Origin: Dehalococcoidia bacterium
Lineage (GTDB): Bacteria > Chloroflexota > Dehalococcoidia > Dehalococcoidales > DAOWLH01
Assembly (NCBI GenBank): GCA_030643515.1
Contig: DAOWLH010000044.1
Location: 1-13,632 of the forward strand
Length of the DNA: 13,632 nt
Direction: 5' to 3'
The position numbers and the translations under genes were made by a program. Of the stretch, positions 12,501 to 13,632 are shown piece after piece; within the stretch, counting starts at the first letter, position 1; every line of letters begins with the position of its first letter. Below the pieces are notes generated by a model that did no database searches, was not told where the DNA came from, and was given only the letters and a program-made list of their open reading frames with translations.

Positions 12501-12536
12501 CGGCTCCGGTATTAGCTTTCTCTGGCTGGGAGAAGG

Positions 12537-13349
12537 TCATCCACCGGGATTTAGCAATACCACGTAGTAATAGACGGCAACACCGGCGAAGACCACGCTG
12601 TCCATTCGGTCAAGAAAACCGCCGTGCCCCGGCAGCGTATTGCCGGATTCCTTCACCCCCATATTTCTCTTGAACAGAGATTCAATAAGGTCGCCGGCCT
12701 GTCCCAGGATGCTGATTGCCAGCGCCAAGGGTATCACCCCGGCATAGCTTATGGGCAGGTCTAGTATCAGGACCAGCAGTGGCCCGGCGGCGATAGCAGC
12801 CAGGACACCGCCAAGCGCTCCTTCCCGGGTCTTCTTGGGACTGATGGCGGGGGCGAGTCGGTGCCTCCCCCATGCCCGGCCGACGAAGTAGGCGGCCGAG
12901 TCCGAGGCGAAGGTAATAAACAGGGCAAGGAGTACCCATTCCCGGCCGAATTCCAGTTCCCGCAGGGCGACGAAATGGCCAAGCAGCCAGCCAACATAGA
13001 AGATACCGGCCAGCGTCCAGGCCCAGCTCAAGAAGGCTCCCTCTTGTTGTCGCCTTGATAACAGCCAGAGCAGAGGCAGCACTACCGCCGAGGTCAGCAG
13101 TATCTCGTTAAGGTAGGCATAGTCGAAGAGGGGACTAAGGATGAAAAATAGTGTCCAGGCCAGTCCGATGCCGGTAAGCGGTGATACCCTTGAGCCTGAA
13201 GAGGCGACAATTCGGTAGAATTCAAGGGCTGCCAGTACTCCCCAGACAGAGACGAATATGGCCAGCCAGGGGAGAGGCTGGTCGAACCAGACGGCGGCCA
13301 CCATCAGGGGTATCAGGACCAGTGCCGTGATGACTCGCTTCTTGAGCAT
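12537..13349 (-). CDS. cdsA: phosphatidate cytidylyltransferase (CDP-diglyceride synthase)
   Basis: An integral membrane enzyme that makes CDP-diacylglycerol from phosphatidic acid and CTP, the branch point for all membrane phospholipids. The 270 residues contain about seven or eight hydrophobic helices. The family signature is present near the C-terminus: GDLIESLFKRNMGVKESGN followed by LPGHGGFLDRMDS (about 239-251), with the Asp residues that bind metal. DSAAYFVGRAWGRHRLAPAISPKKTREG is the other conserved block, in the middle third. The length is normal. The ATG at 13349 follows the uppS stop by 6 bases, with only a weak AGGT upstream, so it is probably coupled to uppS. Downstream, instead of dxr, come two plus-strand genes; no clear terminator is seen between cdsA and the convergent 55-codon gene. 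Confidence 0.96.
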   Translation of the reverse strand: MLKKRVITALVLIPLMVAAVWFDQPLPWLAIFVSVWGVLAALEFYRIVASSGSRVSPLTGIGLAWTLFFILSPLFDYAYLNEILLTSAVVLPLLWLLSRRQQEGAFLSWAWTLAGIFYVGWLLGHFVALRELEFGREWVLLALFITFASDSAAYFVGRAWGRHRLAPAISPKKTREGALGGVLAAIAAGPLLVLILDLPISYAGVIPLALAISILGQAGDLIESLFKRNMGVKESGNTLPGHGGFLDRMDSVVFAGVAVYYYVVLLNPGG

Positions 13350-13355
13350 GGTTAC

Positions 13356-13632
13356 CTACAATTTACCGAAACGTCGCTGCCTCTGGCTATAAGAAACCAG
13401 TGCCTTATCCAGTTCATCAGCATTGAAGTCAGGCCAGAGCACGTCTGTAAAGTAATACTCGCTGTAAGCTGACTGCCACAGGAGAAAATTGCTGATGCGC
13501 AGGTCTCCACCGGTGCGGACAACTAAATCAACATCGGGCAGGCCAGCGGTATAGAGGTGCTGGCTAAAGAGCTTCTCGTCTATCTTTTCAGGAGGGATGC
13601 CCTGGGCAGCGATACTGCGTGCCGCATCCACG
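13356..13632 (-). CDS. uppS: undecaprenyl diphosphate synthase, C-terminal part (cut by window edge)
   Basis: A cis-prenyltransferase that extends farnesyl diphosphate with isopentenyl diphosphate to the C55 lipid carrier for cell-wall synthesis. The last 91 or so residues are present. The diagnostic block is VDLVVRTGGDLRISNF, followed by LLWQSAYSEYYFTDVLWPDF, matching the E. coli RTGGEHRISNFLLWQ region with the conserved substrate-binding Arg residues and Glu. The protein ends QRQRRFGKL, as the family does. The GTG at 13629-13631 is an internal Val, not the start; the true 5' end lies beyond base 13632. It is followed after 6 bases by cdsA, the usual gene order. Confidence 0.96.
   Translation of the reverse strand, partial: VDAARSIAAQGIPPEKIDEKLFSQHLYTAGLPDVDLVVRTGGDLRISNFLLWQSAYSEYYFTDVLWPDFNADELDKALVSYSQRQRRFGKL

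Overview
The window reads as a chromosomal core region of a GC-rich bacterium, most likely a member of the Chloroflexota (class Dehalococcoidia or a close relative). That assignment is an inference from gene content, gene order and protein character; no 16S rRNA or species marker is present. Almost everything is housekeeping: RNase P RNA, two aminoacyl-tRNA synthetases, isoprenoid (MEP pathway) and phospholipid synthesis, and two membrane-associated proteases. No CRISPR array, transposase, integrase or tRNA gene was seen.

Left part, plus strand. The window opens inside rnpB (RNase P RNA). Next come a structured 180-base spacer and a conserved-looking 77-codon protein without a Shine-Dalgarno site. 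An S41 C-terminal processing protease follows, then a 51-codon cysteine-containing small protein (1983-2138) with its own extended -10 promoter and a strong terminator. The pheS-pheT pair has its own promoter and abutting genes. pheT runs tail-to-tail into proS, and the two coding regions overlap by 17 bases.

Right part, minus strand. Read in transcription order from the right edge, the genes are uppS (partial), cdsA, an interruption, dxr, rseP, ispG, an intergenic perfect palindrome, a small membrane protein and proS. The uppS-cdsA-dxr-rseP-ispG/proS order is a widely conserved bacterial cluster that makes the undecaprenyl carrier, CDP-diacylglycerol and isopentenyl diphosphate precursors. 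Here dxr/rseP and rseP/ispG overlap as ATGA, and the membrane protein and proS overlap as TAATG, so translation is probably coupled.

The interruption (about 11185-12536) is the accessory part. On the strand opposite the operon it carries a membrane-anchored coiled-coil protein made of eight 42-base tandem repeats, with a lower-GC C-terminal domain, and a hidden 55-codon two-helix membrane protein with its own promoter and an inverted repeat over that promoter. This island, the 51-codon cysteine protein and the 20-bp-arm palindrome at 7888-7929 are the parts most worth a second look.
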